Virus record (IMG/VR): IMGVR_UViG_3300023179_000073
Coordinates: 1-64,000 of that record
Direction: 5' to 3' (one strand)
Length of the DNA: 64,000 bases
From: a virus
The notes beneath the pieces were generated by a model. The model saw only the letters and a list, made by a program, of their open reading frames with translations. It ran no database searches and was not told where the DNA came from. The stretch's first letter is position 1; each line of letters opens with the position of its first letter. Made by a program: the position numbers and the translations under genes. Below, piece after piece: positions 6,338 through 14,747 of the stretch.

Positions 6338-7218
6338 AATATTTAGTTACTGGCGGTGCAGGGTTTATTGGCTCTAATCTTGTTGATAAGTTGATTGAAC
6401 TTGGTAATGAAGTTGTTTGTATAGATAATGAATCAGCAGAGTGTCATGATCAATTTTATTGGAATAATGTGGCACAAAATTATAAATATGATATATGCAA
6501 CTATGATTTAGTTGCTCCATTATTTAAAGATGTTGACTGTGTATTTCATGTTGCGTCAGATGCCAGAATACAGCCAGCAATTTTAAATCCTAAAAAATCA
6601 ATAGAAAATAATGTTATTGGAACTTCAAATGTGTTAGAGTTATCAAGAATTAATAAAGTTAAAAGGGTTATATATTCAAGTACATCTTCTGCGTATGGTA
6701 AAACAGCGTTGTTGCCAAACCGTGAAAACCAATCATCAGATCCACTAACCCCATATTCTACTTCAAAAGTGTTTGGTGAAAATTTAGCAAAAGTTTATTA
6801 TAATCTTTATAATTTAGAAACAATATCACTACGATATTTTAATGTATATGGAAATAGACAGCCTTTAAGGGGTCAGTATGCTCCAGTTATTGGATTATTT
6901 TTAAAACAAAAGGTAGAGAGAAAACCTTTAACAATTGTAGGAAATGGTACGCAAAAAAGAGATTTTACCCACATATCAGATGTGGTTCAAGCAAACATAC
7001 TTGCTTCTGCTGTTACAAATGGTTTTGGGGAAGTATATAATATAGGAACTGGTACCAATTACTCTATTATTGAGATTGCTAATATGATTTCAAATGATAT
7101 TAAATTTATACCGCCAAGAGTTGGAGAAGTTCAAGAAACACTTGCCTCTAATACTAAGTTTAAAAAATTAACTAATTGGTCTCCACAAGTGTCTTTAATT
7201 GAGTGGCTAAAGAAATGA
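6334..7218 (+). CDS. NAD-dependent nucleotide-sugar epimerase/dehydratase
   Basis: A 294-residue extended short-chain dehydrogenase. The NAD-binding GGAGFIGSN sits at residues 7-15, the catalytic serine/threonine strand is YSSTSSAYG near residue 116 and the catalytic YSTSK near residue 140; LRYFNVYG and RDFTHISDV are typical of UDP-glucose 4-epimerase-like enzymes (GalE/WbpP/RmlB-like). It would make a nucleotide sugar for the neighbouring transferases. The start at 6334 overlaps the previous TGA (ATGA); an in-frame ATG at 6301 is inside the upstream gene and less likely. Confidence 0.85.
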   Translation: MKYLVTGGAGFIGSNLVDKLIELGNEVVCIDNESAECHDQFYWNNVAQNYKYDICNYDLVAPLFKDVDCVFHVASDARIQPAILNPKKSIENNVIGTSNVLELSRINKVKRVIYSSTSSAYGKTALLPNRENQSSDPLTPYSTSKVFGENLAKVYYNLYNLETISLRYFNVYGNRQPLRGQYAPVIGLFLKQKVERKPLTIVGNGTQKRDFTHISDVVQANILASAVTNGFGEVYNIGTGTNYSIIEIANMISNDIKFIPPRVGEVQETLASNTKFKKLTNWSPQVSLIEWLKK

Positions 7219-7922
7219 CAGAAGTTGTTCGTGCTAATTTAAATAATGAATTTTTAATTGTGTTGCCAAAACATCGTGCTGATAGGCCAGAGTGGTATAC
7301 AGAAAAGGGCTGGGAAAGAAAAAGATTACGATCAATGCATGAAAACCTTGGACCAAATGATGTTATATATTATGTTGGCGGGGAAGAAGGAGAAATGGTT
7401 GCTTTATGTCAAATATGGGGGGCAAAGACTGTTATCTTTGAACCAAATCCAAAGGTATGGTCACATTATCCATTGATATGGAAGCACAATGATTTAGAAA
7501 TGCCTATTGCATGTATTCCTGGATTTGCATCTGATAAGATAAATAATCTTTCAAGAATTTATTATAATGAATGGCCACCAGAAGCAAGTAACATAATTGA
7601 TTCAGCACATGGATTTAAAGAGTTATATTTAGAAGGTGACAATTATGGTCAAATAACCATAGATTTTTGTGTTTATAATCATAGAATATCTCCACCTACC
7701 GCAATTTCTTTAGATGTAGAAGGAAGCGAGGGTAGGGTTTTAAAGGGCGCAGAAGCCGTTTTAAAGGAGTTTAAACCTAAGATATGGCTATCTGGTCATC
7801 CAGAATTTATGATGCAGCAATGGAATGAATATTTATATGATTTAAGATTTTGGTTGTGGGGGCTAGGATATAAAGAAACATTGTTAGATTATCAGCATGA
7901 GGTACACTTATTTTATGAGTAA
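7215..7922 (+). CDS. FkbM-family SAM-dependent methyltransferase
   Basis: A 235-residue class I methyltransferase. VIYYVGGEEGEMVAL (about residues 46-60) is the SAM-binding glycine-rich loop, VIFEPNP (~72) contains the acidic residue that holds the SAM ribose, and SLDVEGSEG (~168) is the FkbM signature. Members O-methylate sugars in exopolysaccharide and antibiotic pathways. The start at ATG 7215 overlaps the epimerase stop by ATGA; GTG 7203 is an alternative. Its place between epimerase and transferases suggests sugar methylation. Confidence 0.8.
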   Translation: MTEVVRANLNNEFLIVLPKHRADRPEWYTEKGWERKRLRSMHENLGPNDVIYYVGGEEGEMVALCQIWGAKTVIFEPNPKVWSHYPLIWKHNDLEMPIACIPGFASDKINNLSRIYYNEWPPEASNIIDSAHGFKELYLEGDNYGQITIDFCVYNHRISPPTAISLDVEGSEGRVLKGAEAVLKEFKPKIWLSGHPEFMMQQWNEYLYDLRFWLWGLGYKETLLDYQHEVHLFYE

Positions 7923-8769
7923 TATCAAGGCATATCTTTATTCAGTTAAACAAGAAGACTGTGCTGCTGATAAGTGGGATTATGGCTTATTAAAAGAATT
8001 TTTTAATAAAAATAGTATTAAACCAAGTAGGGTTATAAATCTTCCTGAAACAGACAGGGCATTTGTTGTTATTCCTGGACCCCAAAATGTAGACCATGAA
8101 GATCAAATATCTGAAGAGTTAAATAAAATAAATAGAGTAGTTTTATTTATTACTGGAGACGAAAGCGCTACCTTTAAAGTTGATAAAATAAGACATAACA
8201 ATATTGAAATTTGGATTCAATACCCGCATAAAAAACATTCACAATATAATAAATTGGCTTTAGGTGTTCCGCAACATTTATCAAAAAATTTACCGCAATA
8301 TCAAGACAAAACATATGATGTATTTTTTTCAGGACAAATAACACATCAAAGAAGACAAGAACTTGCAACCGTTATGCCAAACATACCTAATTCTTTTTAT
8401 AATCCAACAACTGGATTTGCAGAAGGCTTAAAGCCAAAAACATATTATGACAAAATGATTTTATCAAAGATTGTGCCTTGTCCTAGCGGAGCAATGATTG
8501 TTGACTCATTTAGATTTTATGAAGCAATTGAAATGCTTTGCTTACCTATAGGTGACGAATTAGATTCAAGAATGCAACGTACAGATTTTTTTAATTTTTT
8601 ATTTCAAGGTGAACATTCAATAAAAACTGTTGAAAATTGGCAGCACTTAAATGATTTATTGCCTGAATTATTAAACAATTATATATCTGAAATGCATCAA
8701 ATAGTTTGTTGGTGGATAAAATATAAAAGAGATCTTTCTATTGAACTAATGAGGCAAGTAAATGCATAA
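7915..8769 (+). CDS. Exostosin-like glycosyltransferase (GT47-like)
   Basis: A 284-residue protein whose C-terminal half shows the exostosin-type pattern: DVFFSGQITHQRR near residue 135, then a Y-x-K...LSKIVPCPSGA block and the donor-binding SFRFYEAIEMLCLPI near residue 197. GT47 enzymes transfer sugars to surface glycans. The start at ATG 7915 overlaps the methyltransferase by eight bases; ATG 7897 is six codons upstream. It overlaps the next gene by eight bases as well. Confidence 0.6.
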   Translation: MSNIKAYLYSVKQEDCAADKWDYGLLKEFFNKNSIKPSRVINLPETDRAFVVIPGPQNVDHEDQISEELNKINRVVLFITGDESATFKVDKIRHNNIEIWIQYPHKKHSQYNKLALGVPQHLSKNLPQYQDKTYDVFFSGQITHQRRQELATVMPNIPNSFYNPTTGFAEGLKPKTYYDKMILSKIVPCPSGAMIVDSFRFYEAIEMLCLPIGDELDSRMQRTDFFNFLFQGEHSIKTVENWQHLNDLLPELLNNYISEMHQIVCWWIKYKRDLSIELMRQVNA

Positions 8770-9523
8770 AAGAGATATAACAATTGTTATGGCTACCTCT
8801 GTAATTCCAGATCACCCAAGCACAACGATGATAGAGCAAACCATTAATGATGTTCGTGTTCATTTTCCAGACAATGAAATTATTATGCAAATAGATGGTT
8901 TGAGAGAAGAGCAACAGGGTCGTAAAAAAGATTACGATGAATACAAAAATCGTATTTTATGGAAATGTTTGCATGAATATAAAAATATTTTGCCATTTGT
9001 ATTTAAAGAACATAGTCATCAAACTACAATGATGCGTAAAACTATTAGTGAAATTAAAACACCTCTTCTTCTTTATGTTGAAGGAGATGCACCTCTCACT
9101 CCAGATGTTCCCATTGACTGGGAAAAATGTTTAGATATGTTTGAATACAATAAGGCTAATACTATTCGTTTTCATTTTGAATCAAAAATTCCAGAACCAC
9201 ACAAACATTTAATGTTTGGATTAGATAATGGTTTTATGAAAACTGCACAATGGAGTCAAAGACCACATCTTAGTAGAAAATCATACTATAAAGAAATTGT
9301 TTTGCCAAGTTGCGTAAAAAATTTTTTTATAGAAGACACTTTTCATGGCAAAGTACAAGACGACATTTTTCCTTATGAAACCTTTAATCAAGAAGGTTGG
9401 GATATTCACAAACTTTGGATTTATCATCCAGAGGGACAAATTAAACGATCTTATCATTTAGACGGTCGCCAAGGCACTAGAAAATATACTAGTGATGATG
9501 AAACTTGGGGATATAAAGAATGA
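8762..9523 (+). CDS. GT-A-like glycosyltransferase (tentative)
   Basis: A 253-residue protein opening with DITIVMATSVIPDHP, a GT-A-like first strand, and containing LLLYVEGDAPLTPD (about residues 101-114), where EGD may replace the DxD metal motif. IEDTFHGKVQDD near residue 198 would hold further acidic residues. It lies in the coupled glycan cluster (overlaps the gene before by eight and the gene after by four bases). The family is not certain; a sugar-transfer role is inferred from fold and context. Confidence 0.5.
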   Translation: MHKRDITIVMATSVIPDHPSTTMIEQTINDVRVHFPDNEIIMQIDGLREEQQGRKKDYDEYKNRILWKCLHEYKNILPFVFKEHSHQTTMMRKTISEIKTPLLLYVEGDAPLTPDVPIDWEKCLDMFEYNKANTIRFHFESKIPEPHKHLMFGLDNGFMKTAQWSQRPHLSRKSYYKEIVLPSCVKNFFIEDTFHGKVQDDIFPYETFNQEGWDIHKLWIYHPEGQIKRSYHLDGRQGTRKYTSDDETWGYKE

Positions 9524-10557
9524 GACTGGGAATAATAGTAAGATCTGATAATACTGGATTAGGCAATCAAACTAGAGAATTAGTTAATATGTTAAAGCCT
9601 AATAAAATACTCTTAATTGACTCTACCCCGTTTAATAAAAATAAACAACATCCAGAATGGTATGACAACTATGCATCTGTTCGTTCTTTAGGATTTCCAT
9701 CATTACAACAAATAAAAGCATTTTTAAATGAACTTGATGTTGTAATTAGTTGTGAAACATTTTATGATCAAAACTTTGTAAAATATGCTAGGAAGGTTGG
9801 AGTTAAGACTATATTACAATATAACTATGAACTATTTGGTAATTTTTCAGCACCAAATCTTCCATTAGCAGATATATTGCTTTCTCCTAGTCAGTGGAAT
9901 ATTGAAATTGTTGAACGAATGTTTGGTAGTAAAGCAAAAGTAATTCATCTTCCACCACCAACAGATCCATTGTTATTTAATAATGCTAAAGAAGTTAATT
10001 TATCTAAATCTCACAATAGAGTCCTTCACATTGCTGGCAAAAAAGCAGCAAAAGATAGAAATGGAACCGACACAGTTTTTGAAATGTTAAAATTTTCAAA
10101 AGCAGATTATGAACTAGTTATTAGAAGTCAAACCGAAATAGAAACTAAAGTTAAAGATTCTAGATTAAAAATTGAAATAGGAAACCCAGATAACAGAGAA
10201 AATATGTATTCTGGATTTGATGCTATGGTTCTTCCTAGAAGGTATGCTGGTCTTTGTTTACCTATGAACGAGGCTCTTATGAGTGCCCTGCCAGTTTTCA
10301 TGACAGATATATCACCTAATAATAGAATACTTCCAAGCAAATGGTTAGTTCAGTCATCTCCAGTTGGAACATTTAGAACAAAAGTCAGAATTGATTACTA
10401 TGAAGCAAATCAAAGAGCACTAGCAAAAACTATTGATAATTATATTGTTAGTGATAGCAAACAAGAACAAAAACAAGAAGCATTTAAACTAGGATTTAAT
10501 AATTTTGCGCCTAGTGTTTTAATAGATAGATATTTAAGTATTATTTCTCATATTTAG
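9520..10557 (+). CDS. Glycosyltransferase family 4-like (GT-B)
   Basis: A 345-residue protein with the acceptor-side start GIIVRSDNTGLGNQTREL (G-rich loop near residue 15) and the donor-side RRYAGLCLPMNEALMSALPVFMTD (about 241-264), the E-x7-like motif of GT4 enzymes. LLSPSQWN and HLPPPTD are typical linker elements. Last gene of the plus-strand cluster; its stop overlaps by 17 bp the stop of the convergent Stealth-like gene, and no terminator is visible between them. Confidence 0.75.
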   Translation: MRLGIIVRSDNTGLGNQTRELVNMLKPNKILLIDSTPFNKNKQHPEWYDNYASVRSLGFPSLQQIKAFLNELDVVISCETFYDQNFVKYARKVGVKTILQYNYELFGNFSAPNLPLADILLSPSQWNIEIVERMFGSKAKVIHLPPPTDPLLFNNAKEVNLSKSHNRVLHIAGKKAAKDRNGTDTVFEMLKFSKADYELVIRSQTEIETKVKDSRLKIEIGNPDNRENMYSGFDAMVLPRRYAGLCLPMNEALMSALPVFMTDISPNNRILPSKWLVQSSPVGTFRTKVRIDYYEANQRALAKTIDNYIVSDSKQEQKQEAFKLGFNNFAPSVLIDRYLSIISHI

Positions 10558-11233
10558 TTTTTTCTGAAAACTGTGGTTTAAGTATTGATTTTAATATCAA
10601 ACTAAATGATGAGTCTGCACTAGATAAATATGTATGTTCATCTTTATTTAAGTTATATGATTTTAATACAAGTGGTCCTTTTGAATAAACTTTTACATCT
10701 TCCATTTGTGTGCCACCAACATTAAACATATTTCCATAAACAGATCTCCATAAAAATTGATCTTTATCTTTTAAAACTTCTTTTAATTTTTCTTTCTCCA
10801 TTATCATTGGAACATGCAGTTCATAATCTAAAGGATCATCAATTCCAAGTGATTTAATTTTTTTATGCGTAGCAAAAAGCCTTCTAACATAATTGTTTCC
10901 ACCACTTAATCTTTCATAAAAACGGCTTTTTTCTAGTAAAGAACCGCCATGAAAATTTATAATATTATCTATTTTTTTAATTATATAAAAATCGTCATTC
11001 ATTAACACAAAAGGATTGGATATTTCATTTGAATTGCATATGGCTATTAAATTTTCAGCAGCATTTTTATATTTAGTTAAATTTTGTTTAACTTCTATAT
11101 AATTACCAATATACCAATCTGGCTTACCACCAACCACCCAAATAATTGATTCTGGAAAACTTTTACAAACAGATCTAATAGAATATCTTAACTCTTCGTT
11201 TGGTCCATCTTTACATATATAGACAAAATCCAT
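10541..11233 (-). CDS. Stealth-like sugar phosphotransferase/GT-A-like protein
   Basis: A 230-residue protein starting MDFVYICKDGPNEELRYSIR, with the pattern V-Y-x-x-x-D-G...LRYS-R-S seen in Stealth (CR1/CR2) capsular phosphotransferases, then WVVGGKPDW and FVLMNDDFYI (about residue 74-84), whose NDDF resembles the Stealth CR2 acidic motif. LHVPMIMEK near residue 139 matches the conserved H-x-P of CR3. It is shorter than typical Stealth proteins. It would add a sugar phosphate or sugar to a surface polymer. Convergent with the plus-strand glycan cluster. Confidence 0.5.
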   Translation of the reverse strand: MDFVYICKDGPNEELRYSIRSVCKSFPESIIWVVGGKPDWYIGNYIEVKQNLTKYKNAAENLIAICNSNEISNPFVLMNDDFYIIKKIDNIINFHGGSLLEKSRFYERLSGGNNYVRRLFATHKKIKSLGIDDPLDYELHVPMIMEKEKLKEVLKDKDQFLWRSVYGNMFNVGGTQMEDVKVYSKGPLVLKSYNLNKDEHTYLSSADSSFSLILKSILKPQFSEKTKYEK

Positions 11234-11239
11234 TTTATT

Positions 11240-11285
11240 CCTTATATAAAATAAGAAAGGCGAATCTATTTATTATAAATTCGCC
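11240..11285 (-). terminator. Rho-independent terminator after the holin-like gene
   Basis: GGCGAAT (11259-11265) and ATTCGCC (11279-11285) form a 7-bp stem with a 13-base AT-rich loop. On the minus strand the stem is followed by TTTCTTATTTT. It closes the minus-strand unit that runs from about 14959 to 11302. Confidence 0.7.
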
Positions 11286-11301
11286 AATCTTAATTGATTA
11301 G

Positions 11302-11583
11302 TTACTTCTTAGCAGAAGCCTTCTTTTTTGCTGGAGCCTTCTTAGCAGGTACAATCTTGCTAAGTGCATCTGAAACAGCACCAGTATCTGGTAATACGCC
11401 AAATGCTTTATCATTTGGATTAAGCGCTCTTAAGGCAACTGGGGCTAGAGCAGCAACTAATGCAGTCCATAGATCTTTTGGATCTGTCACGCCAGCCATA
11501 TAAAGTGCAATTCCTGCACCAAGTACAGAACGAGCATATGACGCCAGCATTGCCTTTGTTTTATCATTTAGTAAGTTATTCAT
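11302..11583 (-). CDS. Small membrane protein with basic tail, holin-like
   Basis: A 93-residue protein with two hydrophobic stretches (about residues 18-31 and 38-55), LRALNPNDKAFG after the second, and a very basic C-terminus built from KKAPAKKKASAKK. This layout resembles small actinophage holin-type proteins. AGGAGG seven bases before the ATG is the strongest Shine-Dalgarno of the neighbourhood, suggesting high late expression. It lies far from the CHAP endolysin (28.5 kb), so the assignment as holin is provisional; an alternative is a structural or head-linked membrane protein. Confidence 0.5.
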   Translation of the reverse strand: MNNLLNDKTKAMLASYARSVLGAGIALYMAGVTDPKDLWTALVAALAPVALRALNPNDKAFGVLPDTGAVSDALSKIVPAKKAPAKKKASAKK

Positions 11584-11591
11584 TATTCCTC

Positions 11592-11750
11592 CTAGGATAT
11601 AACTTGTGTTAGTGTTTTATAGCCAATCCATAGCCCAATAATTCCTGCGACTCCCGCAAAAACTGGAGGGGCTGGAACTGGCAATTTGAATGCTGCGAAC
11701 ACGACACCGCATCCAAAACCTGTTAATATTGATAATAAAATTTCTTTCAT
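11592..11750 (-). CDS. XapX-like small double-TM protein
   Basis: A 52-residue protein with two transmembrane helices (about 4-20 and 30-45) separated by KLPVPAPPVFAG, which is the hallmark PVPAPP...AG...G...G of XapX/DUF1427 proteins. It begins on the stop of the upstream paralogous-family gene (TAATG) and its own stop overlaps the Shine-Dalgarno of the holin-like gene. XapX proteins are of unknown function; in a phage, a role with the neighbouring membrane protein is conceivable. Confidence 0.65.
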   Translation of the reverse strand: MKEILLSILTGFGCGVVFAAFKLPVPAPPVFAGVAGIIGLWIGYKTLTQVIS

Positions 11751-12463
11751 TAGTTATATTCCTTTTTTGACCAAATTTGTTTTTTATATCCATCTGCAAT
11801 AAACTTACGTACAGAGTATGTTATATTTTTTACATACTTTTCGTCATATTCTGATGATTCTGAATTCCAAATTTCTCTTTTAATAAAAATCATTTGATAT
11901 ATTGGAGTTCCAGCAGGTATTAATCCAGAAAATCCCTTTTTTAAAACAAATGGAACTGGCCCAGTAATTGGCCACCTATCTGTATCAATAATTGCATTAT
12001 GTGTTATAAATGGTAAGTCAAATCTATTTGCTGGATGAAAATATAAAGTACTATATCCAGTTGGAGTTTTTGGCTCCCAAAAAGTATTCCAATGAAATTC
12101 TGTTTTATAATAACCATTGAAATGTGGCATAGAGTTTGACGATCTAGTGTCTTCTTTTCTAGTTGAGAGTGGTCTAATACCACCACTCCATCTGTAGTTG
12201 ATTAGTGGGTCATCTTCTTCTGTATTACAATCAAAATATACATCACATGGAAGTTCTTGTGTGTATCCAGAGGTCAAAGAATCTAAAAATGGTATACATT
12301 TTTTAGCAGTATAATCTGAGCCTAAGCCATCTATGGTTGGAACCTCTATTGGCATATCTTTAAACCATTGTGGAATATATTTTTTACTTGTTTGTGGTCT
12401 TGGAATTACAATTTCAGTTTCTTTGTCTTTTGGAATAAACGAAACTTTTTGATTATTTTTCAT
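11750..12463 (-). CDS. Paralogous beta-rich phage protein, copy 2 (unknown function)
   Basis: A 237-residue paralogue of the protein at 2049-2747. Shared blocks are YIPQWFKDMPIE (near residue 29), KKCIPFLDSLTSGY (near 57), LYFHPANRFDLPF (near 146) and GTPIYQMIFIKREIW (near 193). It sits directly downstream of the halogenase and a membrane-anchored protein. The start at ATG 12463 was preferred over an in-frame ATG at 12496 because it overlaps the upstream gene only by 11 bases. No catalytic motif is recognised. Confidence 0.7.
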   Translation of the reverse strand: MKNNQKVSFIPKDKETEIVIPRPQTSKKYIPQWFKDMPIEVPTIDGLGSDYTAKKCIPFLDSLTSGYTQELPCDVYFDCNTEEDDPLINYRWSGGIRPLSTRKEDTRSSNSMPHFNGYYKTEFHWNTFWEPKTPTGYSTLYFHPANRFDLPFITHNAIIDTDRWPITGPVPFVLKKGFSGLIPAGTPIYQMIFIKREIWNSESSEYDEKYVKNITYSVRKFIADGYKKQIWSKKEYN

Positions 12464-12821
12464 TAATTTTAAAGTCTTCTTCTGGTAAAAGAGCAAGTAG
12501 TTTTTCTGAATAACTATTTAATCCTTTATTATTTAATTCTTTTGAAACCTCTTTAATAGTTTGTTGTGACTTTTCAATGTATTCAAATGCCCAATCTCTA
12601 GAATCAGATAAAAACTTTATGAAATTTTCTTTGTGTAAACCTTGATCTGAAGAGTCAATATTTAGATTAACATTTGATATTGCTTCTTTTAACCCCTCGT
12701 TTTCAATAAAAAGTTTGGTTAGAGCAAATTGTGATTTTTTTAATTTTTCAAAGGTAGCCCAGTAGGCTATGCCAAAAGAAAGCGACAAGGTTGCAAAAAA
12801 TACAATAATTCCTGTTTGCAT
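12453..12821 (-). CDS. Membrane-anchored coiled-coil protein
   Basis: A 122-residue protein with one N-terminal transmembrane helix (residues 3-22) and a charged helical rest consistent with a coiled coil. TACAAT lies seven bases upstream of the ATG inside the end of the halogenase gene, so it may have its own leaderless promoter as well as read-through from the halogenase. Not recognised; an i-spanin-like topology is possible but no partner o-spanin is adjacent. Confidence 0.5.
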   Translation of the reverse strand: MQTGIIVFFATLSLSFGIAYWATFEKLKKSQFALTKLFIENEGLKEAISNVNLNIDSSDQGLHKENFIKFLSDSRDWAFEYIEKSQQTIKEVSKELNNKGLNSYSEKLLALLPEEDFKINEK

Positions 12822-12826
12822 ACTAT

Positions 12827-14392
12827 CTATTGTACACCAGTCTGGCTATATCCGCCTAAATTCTTAATAAAATCTCCATGATTTGTTGATATATTCGCAA
12901 AATATTTTTGGTTATTTTTTGTAGAAATAAACAGATAATTATGGGCATCCCAATTATTAAATTTAAAGGCCATATCAATTTTTTCTAAGTTTAATAGGTT
13001 TAGTCCATAACAAACGTCAAACCAATTTTGTAAAGAAAAGCCTCTGTCATTTGTTAAAGATCCAAATTCATTAAATGTTGGTACTAAAAAATCCCACCTT
13101 TTAAAAACCTCTTTTATTGATTTTGGTGTATTTTTAATATCATTATAATGTTTCCAAAACTTTGTATTATTTTTTTTACCCATATAATGTAAAAAAATAA
13201 AATCAGAGGTTTGTTCAAACCATTCACAAAATCTTGAATTATAATAATTTCTAACATCTTCAGAAGTATCAAATAATTGAGAAGTATCTGAGAGTAATAT
13301 TTCTAAAAAATATATTGATGTCCAAATAGAAGTTGCCTCTAATGGCTCTAAAAATCCAGAAGAAAGACCAACGGCAATGCAATTTTTTATCCAAGGAGTT
13401 TTATAATATCCTGGAGTAAATGAAAAACACTTAGGAGATTCAACTGAAAATCCTAAATAATTATCAAGTTCTTTTTTAGCATGTTCATATGAAATTAATC
13501 TTGAATTGTACACATATCCACACCCATATCTATCTTGTAATGGTATTTTCCAAATCCATCCATAATCCATTGCAATTGATTCTGTATATGGTGGCAAAGT
13601 TTCTATTTTTTCTTTTTGTAAAAAAAATGGAATTGCTGCATTTGTAGTTAATTTTTTAGATAAGTCTTTCCATTTGGCTTTTAATTTTCCCCCAATAAGA
13701 ATCCTACTAAACCCAGAACAATCAAAAATAAAATCTGAATCAATTATTGACAAATCTTCTAATTTTATACTGCAAATATTTTTATTTTTATCTTCATTAA
13801 AACTAACAACCTTTCCTTCTATTCTATTAATTCCACGACTAATTGCAACTTCTTTTAAGAAATTTGCTATTTTTTTTGCATCAAAATGAATTGCAAAATG
13901 TGCTAATTGATCATAGTTATAAATTAAATTGTTTGTTTCTCTATCCTTAACATACACAAAAGGAACTTTGTTGTTTTCATTTATCATTGAAGAATAATCT
14001 GATTCTGATTTTTTTATTCTATGATGTGCTGTCATTGAATAATATAAACTATTTTGATTAAAAGTTTGATCAAAACTATTTCTAATATTTGGAGAAATTA
14101 ATTGCAATGATGATCCAAAATTATGATAATAGTAATCTTTATCTGAAGTCCAATTAGTAAACTTAATTCCATTTTTTATTGTACATCCAGTTTTTTCTAT
14201 AAGTTCTGTTAATGGAATTCCTAACCAATCCATTATTGAAATAAAATTTGGAGTTGTTCCTTCTCCAGCCCCCAATATTCCAATTTCTTCTGATTCTATT
14301 AAAAAAATATTAAAATTAGGCATTTTCTTTTTTACCATTAGTGCTGTCAACCATCCAGCAGTTCCACCACCAACTATAACAATATTTTTCAT
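12827..14392 (-). CDS. FAD-dependent tryptophan-type halogenase
   Basis: A 521-residue flavin-dependent halogenase. The FAD motif GGGTAGW lies at residues 8-14, the lysine that forms the haloamine is K73 in TIKNGIKF, the family signature GWIWKIP is near residue 280, and GFLEPLEATSIW carries the conserved glutamate. All three hallmark elements are intact, so it should be active with a reduced-flavin supply. These enzymes put chlorine, bromine or iodine on electron-rich aromatics; a cyanophage enzyme of this family (VirX1) is a known iodinase. The ATG at 14392 overlaps the stop of a 37-residue gene (ATGA), which argues against upstream in-frame starts. Confidence 0.9.
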   Translation of the reverse strand: MKNIVIVGGGTAGWLTALMVKKKMPNFNIFLIESEEIGILGAGEGTTPNFISIMDWLGIPLTELIEKTGCTIKNGIKFTNWTSDKDYYYHNFGSSLQLISPNIRNSFDQTFNQNSLYYSMTAHHRIKKSESDYSSMINENNKVPFVYVKDRETNNLIYNYDQLAHFAIHFDAKKIANFLKEVAISRGINRIEGKVVSFNEDKNKNICSIKLEDLSIIDSDFIFDCSGFSRILIGGKLKAKWKDLSKKLTTNAAIPFFLQKEKIETLPPYTESIAMDYGWIWKIPLQDRYGCGYVYNSRLISYEHAKKELDNYLGFSVESPKCFSFTPGYYKTPWIKNCIAVGLSSGFLEPLEATSIWTSIYFLEILLSDTSQLFDTSEDVRNYYNSRFCEWFEQTSDFIFLHYMGKKNNTKFWKHYNDIKNTPKSIKEVFKRWDFLVPTFNEFGSLTNDRGFSLQNWFDVCYGLNLLNLEKIDMAFKFNNWDAHNYLFISTKNNQKYFANISTNHGDFIKNLGGYSQTGVQ

Positions 14393-14502
14393 TTTACTAT
14401 TGTTATTCCACATCTTAAACAAGCATTATAATTTTTCCCAGTAAATGGACAGGCCCCAGCCTCAACAAGGTTATGAGTTTTTATTTTACAAATAAAAAAC
14501 AT
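14389..14502 (-). CDS. Small cysteine-rich protein translationally coupled to the halogenase
   Basis: A 37-residue frame containing C5, CPF near residue 18 and CLRC near residue 28, a possible zinc knuckle. Its TGA overlaps the halogenase ATG (ATGA). Short and unrecognised, but the coupling and cysteine pattern, similar to other tiny zinc proteins of the window, favour a real gene. Confidence 0.5.
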   Translation of the reverse strand: MFFICKIKTHNLVEAGACPFTGKNYNACLRCGITIVK

Positions 14503-14516
14503 TATAAATTGTTTAA

Positions 14517-14747
14517 TCACTTAATTGCCTCCCTAGTTACTAAGACTATAGCCCCGCAGTTTTCTAATGCCTTTTTTAATTTTACAACATACTGCAATGC
14601 TAATATTTTTTCATCATGCACCATGTGCAAAAATTTCTTTTCATCTAATTTTATCGTAAGAAAATGATCATTGTCAATAATCTGTACTCCAAAGTTTTTA
14701 GGAGCAGGAATAGAATGAACTGCATGTTTCATTAAATCTGTATACAT
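14517..14747 (-). CDS. Hypothetical protein (76 aa)
   Basis: A 76-residue mixed alpha/beta protein with HAVHSIPAPKNFGVQIID and LVTREAIK. It shares a base with the upstream stop, indicating coupled translation with the DUF2061-like gene. I remember similar small proteins in other phages but no function. Confidence 0.55.
   Translation of the reverse strand: MYTDLMKHAVHSIPAPKNFGVQIIDNDHFLTIKLDEKKFLHMVHDEKILALQYVVKLKKALENCGAIVLVTREAIK

Noticed and set aside
11617-11799. Minus-strand open frame overlapping the XapX-like gene
   Set aside because: It is out of frame with the XapX motif, starts within copy 2 of the paralogous family, and has no ribosome site.
14393-14422. Extended N-terminus of the halogenase starting at TTG 14422 or ATG 14413
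   Set aside because: The 37-residue upstream gene ends with ATGA over ATG 14392 and halogenases normally start directly with the FAD motif.
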